In this document: positions 26,951 through 35,317 of the stretch, in pieces
Numbering within the stretch: position 1 is the stretch's first letter
Layout of the letters: every line of letters starts with the position of its first letter
Program-made: the position numbers and the translations under genes
From: Salinigranum salinum
GTDB taxonomy: Archaea; Halobacteriota; Halobacteria; Halobacteriales; Haloferacaceae
Length of the DNA stretch: 64,000 nucleotides
Reading direction: 5' to 3'
Assembly (NCBI RefSeq): GCF_009176545.1
Contig: NZ_VTOJ01000003.1
Location: forward strand, 1-64,000
The notes under the pieces: generated by a model
The model's database searches: none
Told to the model about the DNA's origin: nothing
Seen by the model: only the letters and a program-made list of their open reading frames with translations

Positions 26951-27247
26951 TTGACCTTCGAAACAGCAGCAGACGCACCAGCGGATGCCATCTTTCACGT
27001 CGAACAGCTTCACGAATTCGCCATCAACGACCTCGGATACACGAGTGATGATGTCCTTTTCGTTGCTCATGACGACGGAACCATCACCGGTCGGATCGCT
27101 CCCAACGACGGTCGGGACCCTTGTGCTCCAAATCCCGGTGACGAGGACCGCTCGAGGGGTGATCATGACCCCGATCCGCCCGGTATTGGTTCCCGTTTCG
27201 GTGCCGATGTGAATCCAGACGAGACGCCTGACTCTGCACATGCCTAG
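26951..27247 (+). CDS. Small acidic protein, TTG start
   Basis: This 98-residue acidic protein was not recognised. The TTG at 26951 is chosen because GGAGG lies eight bases before it and no in-frame ATG exists. Residues 1-50 have an alternating strand/helix pattern (IFHVEQLHEFAINDLGY, VLFVAHDDGTITGRI) followed by a disordered tail. The end overlaps the next start by eight bases. Confidence 0.45.
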   Translation: MTFETAADAPADAIFHVEQLHEFAINDLGYTSDDVLFVAHDDGTITGRIAPNDGRDPCAPNPGDEDRSRGDHDPDPPGIGSRFGADVNPDETPDSAHA

Positions 27248-27635
27248 GCGGGGGGACATCCCTCGGTGGGAGGAAGTCAATCCAGACGAGATTGATTACC
27301 TGGCGAGCGATGGGGTTGCGACGGGATACGAGCGCGATCTCGGGGCTGTACGCCACCAAATCGAGACGACTGAGGCACAGGTTCGATCATTGCTCTCTCA
27401 ACTCGGGGTTTCTCCAGGCAGTGATCCAGTCGACGTTAGTATTCCACAGCATCGCCAGTTCAGAGATCCATACTCGTTTCACCTCGTTAGTCGAGTCCGG
27501 ACAGCGCAACGTAATCTCGAGAATCGACGACGTCGCTTCTGTGAACTGTATGCCCTGCACCGAGCGAAGAAGCAACGACTTCGAGAGGAAGTCAAGAAGA
27601 CGCCGGAGAAGGACGACGAAACCGATACCGGATAA
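27240..27635 (+). CDS. Small coiled-coil protein of unknown function
   Basis: This 131-residue protein starts at an ATG overlapping the previous gene. A helical segment (YERDLGAVRHQIETTEAQVR) and a basic C-terminal helix (ENRRRRFCELYALHRAKKQ) suggest an extended, possibly nucleic-acid-binding protein. It ends 33 bases before the GTTACCCCAC inverted repeat. No family was recognised. Confidence 0.5.
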   Translation: MPRRGDIPRWEEVNPDEIDYLASDGVATGYERDLGAVRHQIETTEAQVRSLLSQLGVSPGSDPVDVSIPQHRQFRDPYSFHLVSRVRTAQRNLENRRRRFCELYALHRAKKQRLREEVKKTPEKDDETDTG

Positions 27636-27668
27636 GATGCGGCGAACGGAAGAGACTCAGAGACTGTA

Positions 27669-27711
27669 GTTACCCCACATGATGGCACCATCGAGGGGAC
27701 TGTGGGGTAAC
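27669..27711. repeat. GTTACCCCACA / TGTGGGGTAAC inverted repeat, copy 1
   Basis: Perfect 11-base arms at 27669-27679 and 27701-27711 flank a 21-base interior that itself contains the near-palindrome GATGGCACCATC. Two further copies lie at 30345-30387 and 61607-61650, all just beyond gene 3' ends. This may be a terminator or a protein-binding site; the sequence conservation of the arms argues for specific recognition. Confidence 0.7.
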
Positions 27712-27845
27712 ATTTACTCCTGAATCATATCTCGTCCCCGGGAGGGTGAATTTGAACGACAGCCTGATCTGGAGATCTTGGACCACAACATCCCGGCTGA
27801 CAGAGGAACATCAGGCCCTTCTGTGACAGCCGCAACCTGAGAGAG

Positions 27846-27851
27846 TTTATG
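27846..27851 (+). promoter_or_regulatory. TATA-like promoter
   Basis: GTTTATGTTG is centred about 36 bases before ATG 27885, predicting a leader of about 10 bases. Nearly the same sequence, GTTTATGTAG, precedes the gene at 31951. Confidence 0.4.
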
Positions 27852-27884
27852 TTGTATAACGATGCAAGAATCATACAGCCCGCA

Positions 27885-28172
27885 ATGACCGACAGCTATA
27901 ATTACATCACGGTGATGGAGGGGCCGGGACTTTCTGGTCTTCGGAAGTACTGGTTCGGCTACTACGAAGAGCCGATCGAGTGCCTCAGTGCCATTGAAGA
28001 AACCCACATCGCTGAACCTGTCGGGCACTACGAGCTCCCACATCCGATGACGCGGCCTGAGATCGAGAAATGGGCACTCACTCATCTCAAGGTCGATACA
28101 GCCGCCATCGAAGAGGCGCAGGCCACCAATCAAGCAGCCAACGTTCGAAACGATGCCCCCACCACCCCCTGA
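27885..28172 (+). CDS. Unknown 95-residue protein
   Basis: This short acidic protein starts with MTDSYNYITVMEGPG. The ATG at 27885 is preferred to 27849 because the latter overlaps the TATA-like sequence. It has an aromatic-rich first half (LRKYWFGYYEEPIECL) and a helical second half (RPEIEKWALTHLKVD). No family was recognised. It overlaps no other gene and ends 115 bases before the lipoprotein start. Confidence 0.5.
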   Translation: MTDSYNYITVMEGPGLSGLRKYWFGYYEEPIECLSAIEETHIAEPVGHYELPHPMTRPEIEKWALTHLKVDTAAIEEAQATNQAANVRNDAPTTP

Positions 28173-28287
28173 ACGGCAACAGTCAGCACCGTCGGGAATA
28201 ACCCGAGCAATCGCTCCCTCTCCTTCTTGTGACGACATCACTCGATATACCGACGGCTCTTCAGGTCGTTCTCGACAGAGCGTGCAG

Positions 28288-29019
28288 ATGCCCAAGCACA
28301 ACAGGTCTCGGCGGGCGATGCTCGGTGCTCTTGGAACACTCGGATTGACCGCGTCCGCTGGCTGTCTCGGACTACTCGGAGCCGAACCACGTCGTGAGGA
28401 AGCAGCAGACGTCGGTAGTGGTGGAACCACGAACGGTGACGGGAGTTCCAAGGCGGAGGACCGGATCGAGGCTTCTTCGGACGATAGTTCCAGTAGTGGT
28501 GACGAATCAGACACTTCCTCAGAAGACGGAGCACAGGGAACCACGCCGGACGAGAGTGCCGACGCCTCGGAGCCAGCTGAACGGGTCCTAATCGGCCCCG
28601 TCAGCAGTCCTGCGACGAACGAAGACTACGGAGAGTACGTCGATGATCCTGAGGGGAATCTCGGCCTCGATGGTGTGACTCTCGAGGTCACCGGCGCCGA
28701 GTTCGAACCGGGAGCGACCGGGATCGAGCGTAAGTCGTTCGCGTTCGATATTGACGACGATGGCTTCACCGTCACTGGCCGAGTTCATTCGGCCTTCAAG
28801 TGTGATACGTTCGATCTTGAGCGAGTGATCGTCGCTGGACGAGACGCGATCGTCGGTATCGTCGTCCAACAGACCGATACCTCGAGCTGCCACGACCTAA
28901 GTCACTACTGGGCACACGGTATCGAAGTGACGGGTCAATTTATCGGGGGACACCCTGATCGGCTTCGTATTCCGGTCCGGACCGAACAGGACCAGTTCGT
29001 CGAAGAGACACGGCTGTAG
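28288..29019 (+). CDS. Tat-exported lipoprotein of unknown function
   Basis: This ~243-residue protein starts at ATG 28288. It has a twin-arginine signal (RSRRAMLGALGTLGLT) and a lipobox (ASAGC), the typical haloarchaeal route for membrane-anchored lipoproteins. A Ser/Asp/Glu-rich linker (about 40-95) leads to a beta-rich domain (about 115-240) with a pair of cysteines (FKCDTF, SSCHDL) that could form a disulfide. It should face the outside of the cell. Its presence among replication genes is unusual, and it could influence surface recognition or transfer. No family was recognised. Confidence 0.72.
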   Translation: MPKHNRSRRAMLGALGTLGLTASAGCLGLLGAEPRREEAADVGSGGTTNGDGSSKAEDRIEASSDDSSSSGDESDTSSEDGAQGTTPDESADASEPAERVLIGPVSSPATNEDYGEYVDDPEGNLGLDGVTLEVTGAEFEPGATGIERKSFAFDIDDDGFTVTGRVHSAFKCDTFDLERVIVAGRDAIVGIVVQQTDTSSCHDLSHYWAHGIEVTGQFIGGHPDRLRIPVRTEQDQFVEETRL

Positions 29020-29053
29020 ACCAGGGGTCTCGAAGCATCGTCGGCAGATGAGG

Positions 29054-29061
29054 TTTATATA
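29054..29061 (+). promoter_or_regulatory. TATA box before the 29092 gene
   Basis: TTTATATA is centred about 35 bases before ATG 29092, a good match to the haloarchaeal TATA consensus, and predicts a very short leader. Confidence 0.55.
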
Positions 29062-29091
29062 GGATAACGAGGGAAGAGTCCGCAGACCTGT

Positions 29092-29973
29092 ATGGTATAC
29101 ACTGATCGCCACGCAGCTCGGTATGGCCGGGATGCCCACGAACGCACTCCATCCCGAAGGAGTGTCGATCGAGTGATTTTCGCGGTTATCCCCGCCAAGA
29201 GCCGCTTCGAAGCCATCGCGAAGGCCGCTGTTGCCCTCAATCGACGTCCTCATGACCACCGACCAGTGGATTATGAGCGAAGCGATCAGGATCCCACATT
29301 CGAGCTGCTTCACCGATACGACGACTCTGCTCTCCAGACGTTTGCTGGTACATGGGGAACGCTCCCCGACGCCGCGCCGGTCACGAGCGAAACAGGAAGA
29401 AACATCCTGTCGAAAGCAATCCAAAATACTCCGTGGATCGAGAGCGATCAGACCTCAATCCAGACCGAGTCCGAGTCTGGAGATACGAGCTCGAGCGAGA
29501 AACCTCGTTCTCGTCTCTATGACGAAGCAGGAAATCCAATCGAGCGACGAACGCAACTCACAAAGTTCCTTGAGGAGACGGGGGTCCCTGACTTAGCGGA
29601 AGCACAAGACAATCCGATGATCAGTGAGGGCAGGGGAGAGGAGGATCTCCTCCACTTCGGAAGTGCAACAGAAGAGCCTTGGATCGTTCCGGCTCTCGCA
29701 TTCAGTGTAGATCGGCACCGAAGTTCCTCTGGTCAAAGGACCACCCGAAACAACAGAGCTGATTCTCGGTGCTCCCGCCTTCACTGTGACGTGTGCGGGA
29801 CAACAACGATTCACAGGTTCGACGGGATCGAGCGATACGAGGACACAAGCGAGACTGTCGATCATCCCGCAGGGGAGCTTTCTGACATCTTCGTCGACGA
29901 ATATACGACTGAACTCTCGATCTGGAAATGCTCTGAGTGCAATGCCGGTCGCGAGGGGCCTCCCCTACCGTGA
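29092..29973 (+). CDS. Unknown protein with C-terminal zinc-ribbon-like cysteines
   Basis: This 293-residue protein has a basic N-terminus (TDRHAARYGRDAHERT), an RSVDRVIFAVIPAKSRFEAIAKAA strand-helix unit, an acidic middle and a C-terminal half with CDVCG near residue 232 and CSEC near residue 283. These can form one zinc site. No family was recognised. The gene has its own strong TATA box. Confidence 0.55.
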   Translation: MVYTDRHAARYGRDAHERTPSRRSVDRVIFAVIPAKSRFEAIAKAAVALNRRPHDHRPVDYERSDQDPTFELLHRYDDSALQTFAGTWGTLPDAAPVTSETGRNILSKAIQNTPWIESDQTSIQTESESGDTSSSEKPRSRLYDEAGNPIERRTQLTKFLEETGVPDLAEAQDNPMISEGRGEEDLLHFGSATEEPWIVPALAFSVDRHRSSSGQRTTRNNRADSRCSRLHCDVCGTTTIHRFDGIERYEDTSETVDHPAGELSDIFVDEYTTELSIWKCSECNAGREGPPLP

Positions 29974-30001
29974 GGGTGTAGCCTACGCGAATTCTCTTCC
30001 A

Positions 30002-30030
30002 ACGGTTTGTCACTCCCATCTCCATGGAGG
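30002..30030 (+). promoter_or_regulatory. TTTGT / CTCCC / GGAGG element, copy 9
   Basis: CGGTTTGTCACTCCC is followed by CTCCATGGAG, a ten-base palindrome. It lies 28 bases after the previous stop and 71 bases before the next start. Confidence 0.5.
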
Positions 30031-30100
30031 TATCTTGGTGCATTTCAGCTGTAGGTGCTCAACCAAACCTTCGGCCGATCACTCGAGGTACTAACTTCTC

Positions 30101-30337
30101 ATGGCTCGCAGCGAATCAACACCTATCACTGAGGCATTACCACCGGAGAAACTCCTCGAGACAGACCAGACCAGTCTCATCAGAGGGGGCGTTGCCTGTA
30201 TGCACGATATCGAAACCGTCCGGCAGTACGTAGCTCACGAGAACAAGAACGATCGCCGACGCTGGGTTCTCGGGATGCTTGCCGAACGGGCTGCTACTCT
30301 CCGAGAGGGTACAAACGAGGAGGTTGATGAGGGGTGA
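30101..30337 (+). CDS. Small unknown protein
   Basis: This is a 78-residue charged protein, probably helical (ETVRQYVAHENKNDRRRWVLGMLAERAATLRE in two stretches). No domain was recognised. It converges on the minus-strand gene at 30401-30853, with the GTTACCCCAC inverted repeat between them. Confidence 0.5.
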   Translation: MARSESTPITEALPPEKLLETDQTSLIRGGVACMHDIETVRQYVAHENKNDRRRWVLGMLAERAATLREGTNEEVDEG

Positions 30338-30344
30338 ACCAGAA

Positions 30345-30400
30345 GTTACCCCACAGAGTCGCACATTTCCGTTCTTCGTGGGGTAACTCGACTTGTCGAG
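30345..30400. repeat. GTTACCCCAC / GTGGGGTAAC inverted repeat, copy 2
   Basis: Ten-base arms at 30345-30354 and 30378-30387 lie between convergent genes. A second small hairpin, CTCGAC/GTCGAG, follows at 30387-30400. The convergent position favours a role in ending transcription from both sides. Confidence 0.7.
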
Positions 30401-30853
30401 TCAATCTGGTTTCTCTGCGTTGAGGAGTTCGACGACTTCGGGGACCGAGTAATCCTCACGCTTGACCTCCGTGATGAACGGCTCAGCCCCCTCTTCGGTA
30501 CGGACCTTGTGTGGAAAAAATGCCTCGTACACGCCTTCTGAAGGAGGCACCTCGAATTCTGCATAATACCGATCACCGTAATGGCGCCCCTGCGTCCCGA
30601 TATAGGCCAACTCGGCAGTCCGAGTGAAATCAGTCTCGTCTACCGCTGTTGTTGAAGCATCCAAGAGAACGATCGTGGAGGGGAACTCTTTCAGAGTCCA
30701 GTCGCCCGTTTCAGTCGGACCGAACCCGTCTTCATCAACCCACGAATCCAGGGAGATGGTCGCTGTTCTCTGCTCAACGGCCAAGACAGTCGCTTCCGCG
30801 ACCCCTAGTCCACCCACATCTTCTCGGCGGACAGAGACGTTTTCTACCAACAT
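30401..30853 (-). CDS. Unknown acidic beta-rich protein
   Basis: This ~150-residue protein starts at ATG 30853. That start is favoured because a TATA-like sequence (minus strand, 30894-30906) would initiate around 30874; the longer frame to 30943 would include the promoter. It shows many beta strands (ATVLAVEQRTATISLDSW, RYYAEFEVPPSEG), perhaps a small barrel. No family was recognised. Confidence 0.55.
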   Translation of the reverse strand: MLVENVSVRREDVGGLGVAEATVLAVEQRTATISLDSWVDEDGFGPTETGDWTLKEFPSTIVLLDASTTAVDETDFTRTAELAYIGTQGRHYGDRYYAEFEVPPSEGVYEAFFPHKVRTEEGAEPFITEVKREDYSVPEVVELLNAEKPD

Positions 30854-30893
30854 CACCAAGCTCTCGTCAGGAACGTGATTTCTATGAGGGGAA

Positions 30894-30906
30894 TCAAATA
30901 TCTTTA
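30894..30906 (-). promoter_or_regulatory. TATA box of the 30401-30853 gene
   Basis: On the minus strand this reads TAAAGATATTTGA, about 45 bases before ATG 30853. It predicts a leader of roughly 20 bases. Confidence 0.45.
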
Positions 30907-31010
30907 TCCGGCGAACGCAGGCTCTCCCCCCAGTAGAGCCCATATTTAGGCCTCGTCTCGAGTAGTCGGATGTATATCAGATCTGCTCAAATTAATCGCT
31001 TCCAGGCAGA

Positions 31011-31041
31011 CGTTTGTCCCCTCCCAACTGAGATGGAGAGG
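31011..31041 (+). promoter_or_regulatory. TTTGT / C-rich / GGAGAGG element, copy 10
   Basis: CGTTTGTCCCCTCCC is followed by ATGGAGAGG, 50 bases before the SWIM-protein start at 31091. Confidence 0.5.
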
Positions 31042-31090
31042 TAACTCAGACTCCGCCTCAAACAGATCCGTATCCTCTCCATCTCGAATC

Positions 31091-31771
31091 ATGAGCCACT
31101 CAGCGTCCCAATCAAAGCCAGGTTCCTATCGCGAAACGCCGAACGATCCCAGAGTCAAGCCGGATGTGGCCGCCTCCTCACAAAGGAAATCAAACGGGGA
31201 CGGAATGACGAGCACCGACCCGACTTCTGGTCGGTCTCGACGGGCACGAACTGAAGAGATGGACGTGTCGCTGCTCCGTCGAGGTGGGGTGTACGAGATT
31301 CGCTCTGCGTCCGGGAACATCTATGAAGTGAACGTTCTCGAGAAGTCCTGTACCTGTCCGGATCATCGCGAGAACGAGCCAGCAGGTGGGTGCAAGCATC
31401 TACGTCGGGTCGATCACGAACTCCAAGCAGGTCTCCTTCCCCGACCAGACGGGAAGTTACCTACCAACCACCCAACAACGGGAGGCCATTCAATCCGTGG
31501 GAGCTGTGATCAACACACAAACGGAGCGAACTCCGTCGACTCGGACGACGAAGGCAACAGTAGTTACGAGGGAGTAGAGATAGAGCGACCGCATACCGGA
31601 GTCCAGCTAGCTTCAGAGATGCAACAGCGTGAAGAGCACATCGCTCAGATCGATGCGGAGCTCCAGGCGCTACAGTTCGTCTCCGATGTACTGGATCGAC
31701 TCAAAACGGGCAAGGGATTCGATCTGAAGCGGATGCGGGAGAACGAAGCAGGGCCATCAAGTCGCCTCTGA
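31091..31771 (+). CDS. SWIM zinc-finger protein B
   Basis: This 226-residue protein has a central SWIM finger near residues 76-100: strand YEVNVLEKS, then CTC, an 11-residue spacer and CKH. A disordered N-terminus precedes it. A C-terminal coiled coil (QQREEHIAQIDAELQALQFV) may mediate dimerisation. It is a second SWIM protein besides that at 25523, with the same upstream element. A DNA-binding role is plausible from the family; no catalytic domain is attached. Confidence 0.68.
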   Translation: MSHSASQSKPGSYRETPNDPRVKPDVAASSQRKSNGDGMTSTDPTSGRSRRARTEEMDVSLLRRGGVYEIRSASGNIYEVNVLEKSCTCPDHRENEPAGGCKHLRRVDHELQAGLLPRPDGKLPTNHPTTGGHSIRGSCDQHTNGANSVDSDDEGNSSYEGVEIERPHTGVQLASEMQQREEHIAQIDAELQALQFVSDVLDRLKTGKGFDLKRMRENEAGPSSRL

Positions 31772-31922
31772 TCCGGCCGGTTCGCACGGTTTGCAAATCA
31801 ATCAGGCGTTGTCTCTCGATCATCGCTTCCTCATCTAAACCGGAACAACGAGGCCTCTGGTGGTTGTTTCAGGTTGAACCCTGATCCTCTCTAGGTAGAG
31901 GGGCGGGTATACGCTCGCTGTG

Positions 31923-31928
31923 TTTATG
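31923..31928 (+). promoter_or_regulatory. TATA-like promoter of the 31951 gene
   Basis: GTTTATGTAG lies about 27 bases before ATG 31951, predicting a leaderless transcript. Confidence 0.45.
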
Positions 31929-31950
31929 TAGACCTCCGCCAAGGCAATGT

Positions 31951-32328
31951 ATGGCACCCACCGACGAGGACGGTCCTGAAGATTTCGGGGTCGATATCGA
32001 CGCTATCCAGGCAGATTTGACGGACATGGAAGCGAGTCTTAAAGACCGCATCGACCTTCTTGAGCGCGGCTTCAAACTCCGAGATGAATACGCTATCGAG
32101 AGCCAGGTCGATGTCGACGTGCCGCCGGTCGTCGCGGACTATGTCAGAGCGGTCGTCCCAGAAACCGCGACCATGACTGTCGAGGAACGTAATCAACTCT
32201 TGGTCCAAGAGCTGATGGGGTTCGAAGCACGAACCACTCGATACTACTTCCCGAACGGAGATATTCTTGAAGATGCTCCGGACGGGGTTGTGTTTACACA
32301 TGAATCCAACATCAGTATAAACGAGTGA
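31951..32328 (+). CDS. Unknown acidic protein
   Basis: This 125-residue protein begins with a strongly acidic helical region (DIDAIQADLTDMEASLKDRIDLLE, broken by single changes) and continues with a DVPPVVADYVRAVVPE segment and a C-terminal strand region. No family was recognised. Its own TATA-like sequence supports the start. Confidence 0.5.
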   Translation: MAPTDEDGPEDFGVDIDAIQADLTDMEASLKDRIDLLERGFKLRDEYAIESQVDVDVPPVVADYVRAVVPETATMTVEERNQLLVQELMGFEARTTRYYFPNGDILEDAPDGVVFTHESNISINE

Positions 32329-32439
32329 CTGACACCGCGACACTCTGTGAAACGACTCCTTCCGAGGAACCCGTTGAGCAGAGGTAGACTCATACGCCGG
32401 GCCGACGAATTTGAGTCGGACAACAGAAGACAGAGATCA

Positions 32440-33003
32440 ATGGCAATTCATCCACCCAGTAACGGCGACAGAGATTTCATTACTGTATTCAAGACTGGGT
32501 CGGTCGACCGCGACGATTACCCGGACCTTGCCGAGCACCTTCTTGAGGGTCGGACGCAACTCGCCTCGGAGACGGGCTATCTGATGAAGTTTGGCGACGT
32601 CTCGCATCGAGGACTGACACCGTTCGACGTCGCCTCGCTCCACGACGTCCCGGCCTACCCCCTGCCGAAGTCCGCACTGGAGTCACTCCCGGCGCACGTC
32701 CGGGCCGATTTAGAACAGAACGGCGCCGTCCAAATGTTTGCCTCGTACGACCGAGAACAGCACCGATTCGAGGACGTCGCCCTCGCCTGGGAGGAGCAGG
32801 ACTTTCTCGAACGGATCGCCGAACTTGTTACCGGCGATTGTTCACTCCACGAGGCCGTCGACTGGATTGTCGTCGAAGAAGCCGAACGCTACACGATCAC
32901 TCAGTGGGCAGATATCCGAGGCGTGACGGAGGACGCTGTCCGATCGAACGTCAATTCAGCCCGCGAGAAACTGCTCGCTGAAGAGGATCGTGAGTCAGTA
33001 TGA
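32440..33003 (+). CDS. Protein with C-terminal sigma-70 region 4-like HTH
   Basis: This ~187-residue protein starts at ATG 32440; the longer frame from 32347 adds basic sequence unlike the rest. The first ~110 residues form an alpha/beta region with no recognised family. The C-terminal ~40 residues (YTITQWADIRGVTEDAVRSN, followed by a helix) look like the tetrahelical HTH of sigma-70 region 4, used by many archaeal proteins for DNA binding. The target is unknown. Confidence 0.55.
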   Translation: MAIHPPSNGDRDFITVFKTGSVDRDDYPDLAEHLLEGRTQLASETGYLMKFGDVSHRGLTPFDVASLHDVPAYPLPKSALESLPAHVRADLEQNGAVQMFASYDREQHRFEDVALAWEEQDFLERIAELVTGDCSLHEAVDWIVVEEAERYTITQWADIRGVTEDAVRSNVNSAREKLLAEEDRESV

Positions 33004-33097
33004 CGAAATCGGATAACTTCTCATCGTCCGTGGAACATTGGGTATTTAAATCAAATTCAAAAACCGACAGACTGCGTCGGGATATGGGTTGTCCGGA

Positions 33098-33104
33098 TTT
33101 ATAT
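33098..33104 (+). promoter_or_regulatory. TATA box before the 33130 gene
   Basis: TTTATAT is centred about 29 bases before ATG 33130, the expected spacing for a leaderless transcript. Confidence 0.55.
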
Positions 33105-33129
33105 CCGATCTCGGCACGTCGTTACAAGT

Positions 33130-33975
33130 ATGTCTACTGAGGACAGGCTGCCAGAACCACACCGAACACAGCTCCGGCTCCATCAGGAGATTGCAGAAAG
33201 CGACCACGAGCCGTTGCTCGCTATACACCTCCACAAGGCAAAGTTCCACCAGGCGAAAGCGCTCGACGAGTACCGCAGTCAGGACGGGCCGAGGAGCTTT
33301 CTGGATCCTAGTGTCTTCGAGAAGTCTATGAGTATGGTCGCGGCCCGGACCGAGACCTCTACCAGCGTCTCGGCGGAACAGGCATGGCAGGAGATTGCCT
33401 CCGAAGAGACCTGGATCGGTGCCCTTCCAGTCCAGATCCGTCGGGAGGCCCAGGATGTCTATCTTCGAGGGTATCCATTCGTCATTGGATTTGCGGGCGG
33501 AAAGCCACGAGTGGTGTTGAACAAAATCCTCGTTGGGAAGCCAGGGAATCTCAAGCGCGTGTACGCGAACGAGTGGACACGACCGTGGGTGATTGCTGAG
33601 ATACTGGACGCCACGGGGTTCAACACGGAGAATCTCATCGTGGCCACATTGAAGGCTGATCAGCAGCAGTACGGTGAACCGGGCCTCTCCTACCTGAAAG
33701 AGGTTGCGCGGAAAACGGTCGGCACCTTCGTTCAAAATCCTGAGGAGCAGTTCCTTGAACCAAAGAGCCCGACGAAGTGGACACCAGACTGGCAGGACGG
33801 CCCCGTCCGGACGCAGTTGCTACAGTACGAGACGGAGTGGTCACTGTTCGACGGTATCGGACATGGTGATTCGATCCGAGACGTGATCGAGGTGTTCCGC
33901 GACAATCGAGAGGCGAAGGGGACGCCTCCAGACCGTGGAAAGACGTTGGAAGAAGCGCTAATGGCACGAGTTTGA
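33130..33975 (+). CDS. Unknown 281-residue protein
   Basis: This soluble protein is without recognised domains. The N-terminal half is helical (LLAIHLHKAKFHQAKALDEY), the centre has LRGYPFVIGFAGGKPRVVLN, and the C-terminal part is charged. It has its own TATA box. It is the last plus-strand gene of the accessory module before the integrase operon, whose genes read toward it. Confidence 0.55.
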   Translation: MSTEDRLPEPHRTQLRLHQEIAESDHEPLLAIHLHKAKFHQAKALDEYRSQDGPRSFLDPSVFEKSMSMVAARTETSTSVSAEQAWQEIASEETWIGALPVQIRREAQDVYLRGYPFVIGFAGGKPRVVLNKILVGKPGNLKRVYANEWTRPWVIAEILDATGFNTENLIVATLKADQQQYGEPGLSYLKEVARKTVGTFVQNPEEQFLEPKSPTKWTPDWQDGPVRTQLLQYETEWSLFDGIGHGDSIRDVIEVFRDNREAKGTPPDRGKTLEEALMARV

Positions 33976-34069
33976 GTTTCACAGTCGGGGAGAACTTCAA
34001 CGTTACTGGGACACCAGTAGAACAGCAGTAGCCGATGTGTCGAAGCCCGTTGAAAATCCAGTTCGGTAG

Positions 34070-35317
34070 CTACAGGATTGAATCGACTTCGTTGAGCGCT
34101 TCCGTGGCGAGATCGCCTAACTCGCCGGCCTCAATGTGCGAGTACCGCTCACGAACCATCTCCTCGGAGTTGTCGAGATACCGGGCTGCCACCGTGTATC
34201 CAAACGCCCGAACGAGCACCTCCCCCATCCCACGTCGGCCGCCATGGGGTGCGAGATAGTCGTGTTTCGGGTGGTCGATGTCGATGTCCGCATCCGTTGT
34301 AAGGCGTCGAAGGATGGACCGCGCCCCATCGGTCGTGAGCGAGTTCGGATGGATGTCCTCTTCGAGCGCCAGCAGGAGGTCACGGGCGTACGCCTCACGG
34401 TGCTTGGCGATTGCTTCCGGCCGGAGCCCGCGGTCGGTGAGCTCTTCACGAACGAGCGTGGCGAGCGTCCGCTGGTCGAACGTCGGAAACACTGGCCACC
34501 GATCGGTCGGTGGGTCTACGAGCTTCAGATAGCTACGGAGCGGCGAGATCACCGGGTCAGGAAGACTAGCGGCATCCCACTGCTGTTTCTTGCGATAGAC
34601 GTCCATGCTTCCGTCCTCGAGGTTCACCTCCCCCCACCGGACGCCCCGGCGACGCGGGTCGTCTGGATCACGCAGGAGCTCGCCAACTCGGACGGCCGTG
34701 TATGCGAGGACGAACACGAGCGCCCGATCTCGCGCCGCCTTCAGGGCCGTATACCGTGCCCGCTGTCGGTCGAGCGGGTCGACGTCATCTGGAAGCGTCG
34801 TGAAGGTCTCGATGGCGGTCCGAGCCTCCTCGTCGACGTATCGAGTCAGCGCGTGCCGCTGTTCTGGTGTCCACGCCTGCTGGTCGCCCGGCTTTCGGCC
34901 GTCGTCATCGGGGAGGGGTGCCATCGCGCTCGCTCGCTGGGCGTAGTGGGCCTCCAGATAGCCCTCGTTGACGCACCATCCGCACCACGCCGAGATGTAG
35001 GCATAGTACGTTTTGACGGTGTTCTGTTTGAGACCGCGGTCGCCGGCGAGGTGGCGGGCGTACTCGCGGAACACGCGCTCATCGAGGTCGGCAAAGGTCG
35101 GCTCTTGGTCGCCGTCGGCGGGTGTGATCCCGGTCCAGTTCTCGTCACCACGATCACCGGTCGCCCACTCGTGGAACCGCTGGAGTTCGCGAGCGGCGTT
35201 TCGCCGGTAGTTCCCACCACCACCACCGCGGCCCTTCCCTTTGTCCTGGAGGTACCGCTCGAACGAACTCGTCACCGGTCGGTCGGCTCGCGTCTGGGTG
35301 GAGGTGTCGTCGATCAT
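34070..35317 (-). CDS. Tyrosine recombinase (XerC/D-like integrase)
   Basis: This 415-residue site-specific recombinase has an N-terminal SAM-like core-binding domain (about 20-120) and a catalytic domain. The visible active-site residues are the Arg in AVRVGELL, the HGGR (HxxR) box near the C-terminus and the nucleophile Tyr in VRERYSH; the usual His before it is Asp (YLDNSEE), as in several haloarchaeal integrases. The start at 35317 overlaps the stop of the MazF-like gene (ATGA), so the upstream frame to 35488 is rejected. It is the last gene of a three-gene operon. No attachment site could be identified by eye. Confidence 0.88.
   Translation of the reverse strand: MIDDTSTQTRADRPVTSSFERYLQDKGKGRGGGGGNYRRNAARELQRFHEWATGDRGDENWTGITPADGDQEPTFADLDERVFREYARHLAGDRGLKQNTVKTYYAYISAWCGWCVNEGYLEAHYAQRASAMAPLPDDDGRKPGDQQAWTPEQRHALTRYVDEEARTAIETFTTLPDDVDPLDRQRARYTALKAARDRALVFVLAYTAVRVGELLRDPDDPRRRGVRWGEVNLEDGSMDVYRKKQQWDAASLPDPVISPLRSYLKLVDPPTDRWPVFPTFDQRTLATLVREELTDRGLRPEAIAKHREAYARDLLLALEEDIHPNSLTTDGARSILRRLTTDADIDIDHPKHDYLAPHGGRRGMGEVLVRAFGYTVAARYLDNSEEMVRERYSHIEAGELGDLATEALNEVDSIL

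Noticed and set aside
27714-28544. A 276-residue minus-strand frame
   Set aside because: It is antisense to the Tat lipoprotein and the 27885 gene, both of which have supported starts, and its composition is low-complexity Ser/Pro/Arg.
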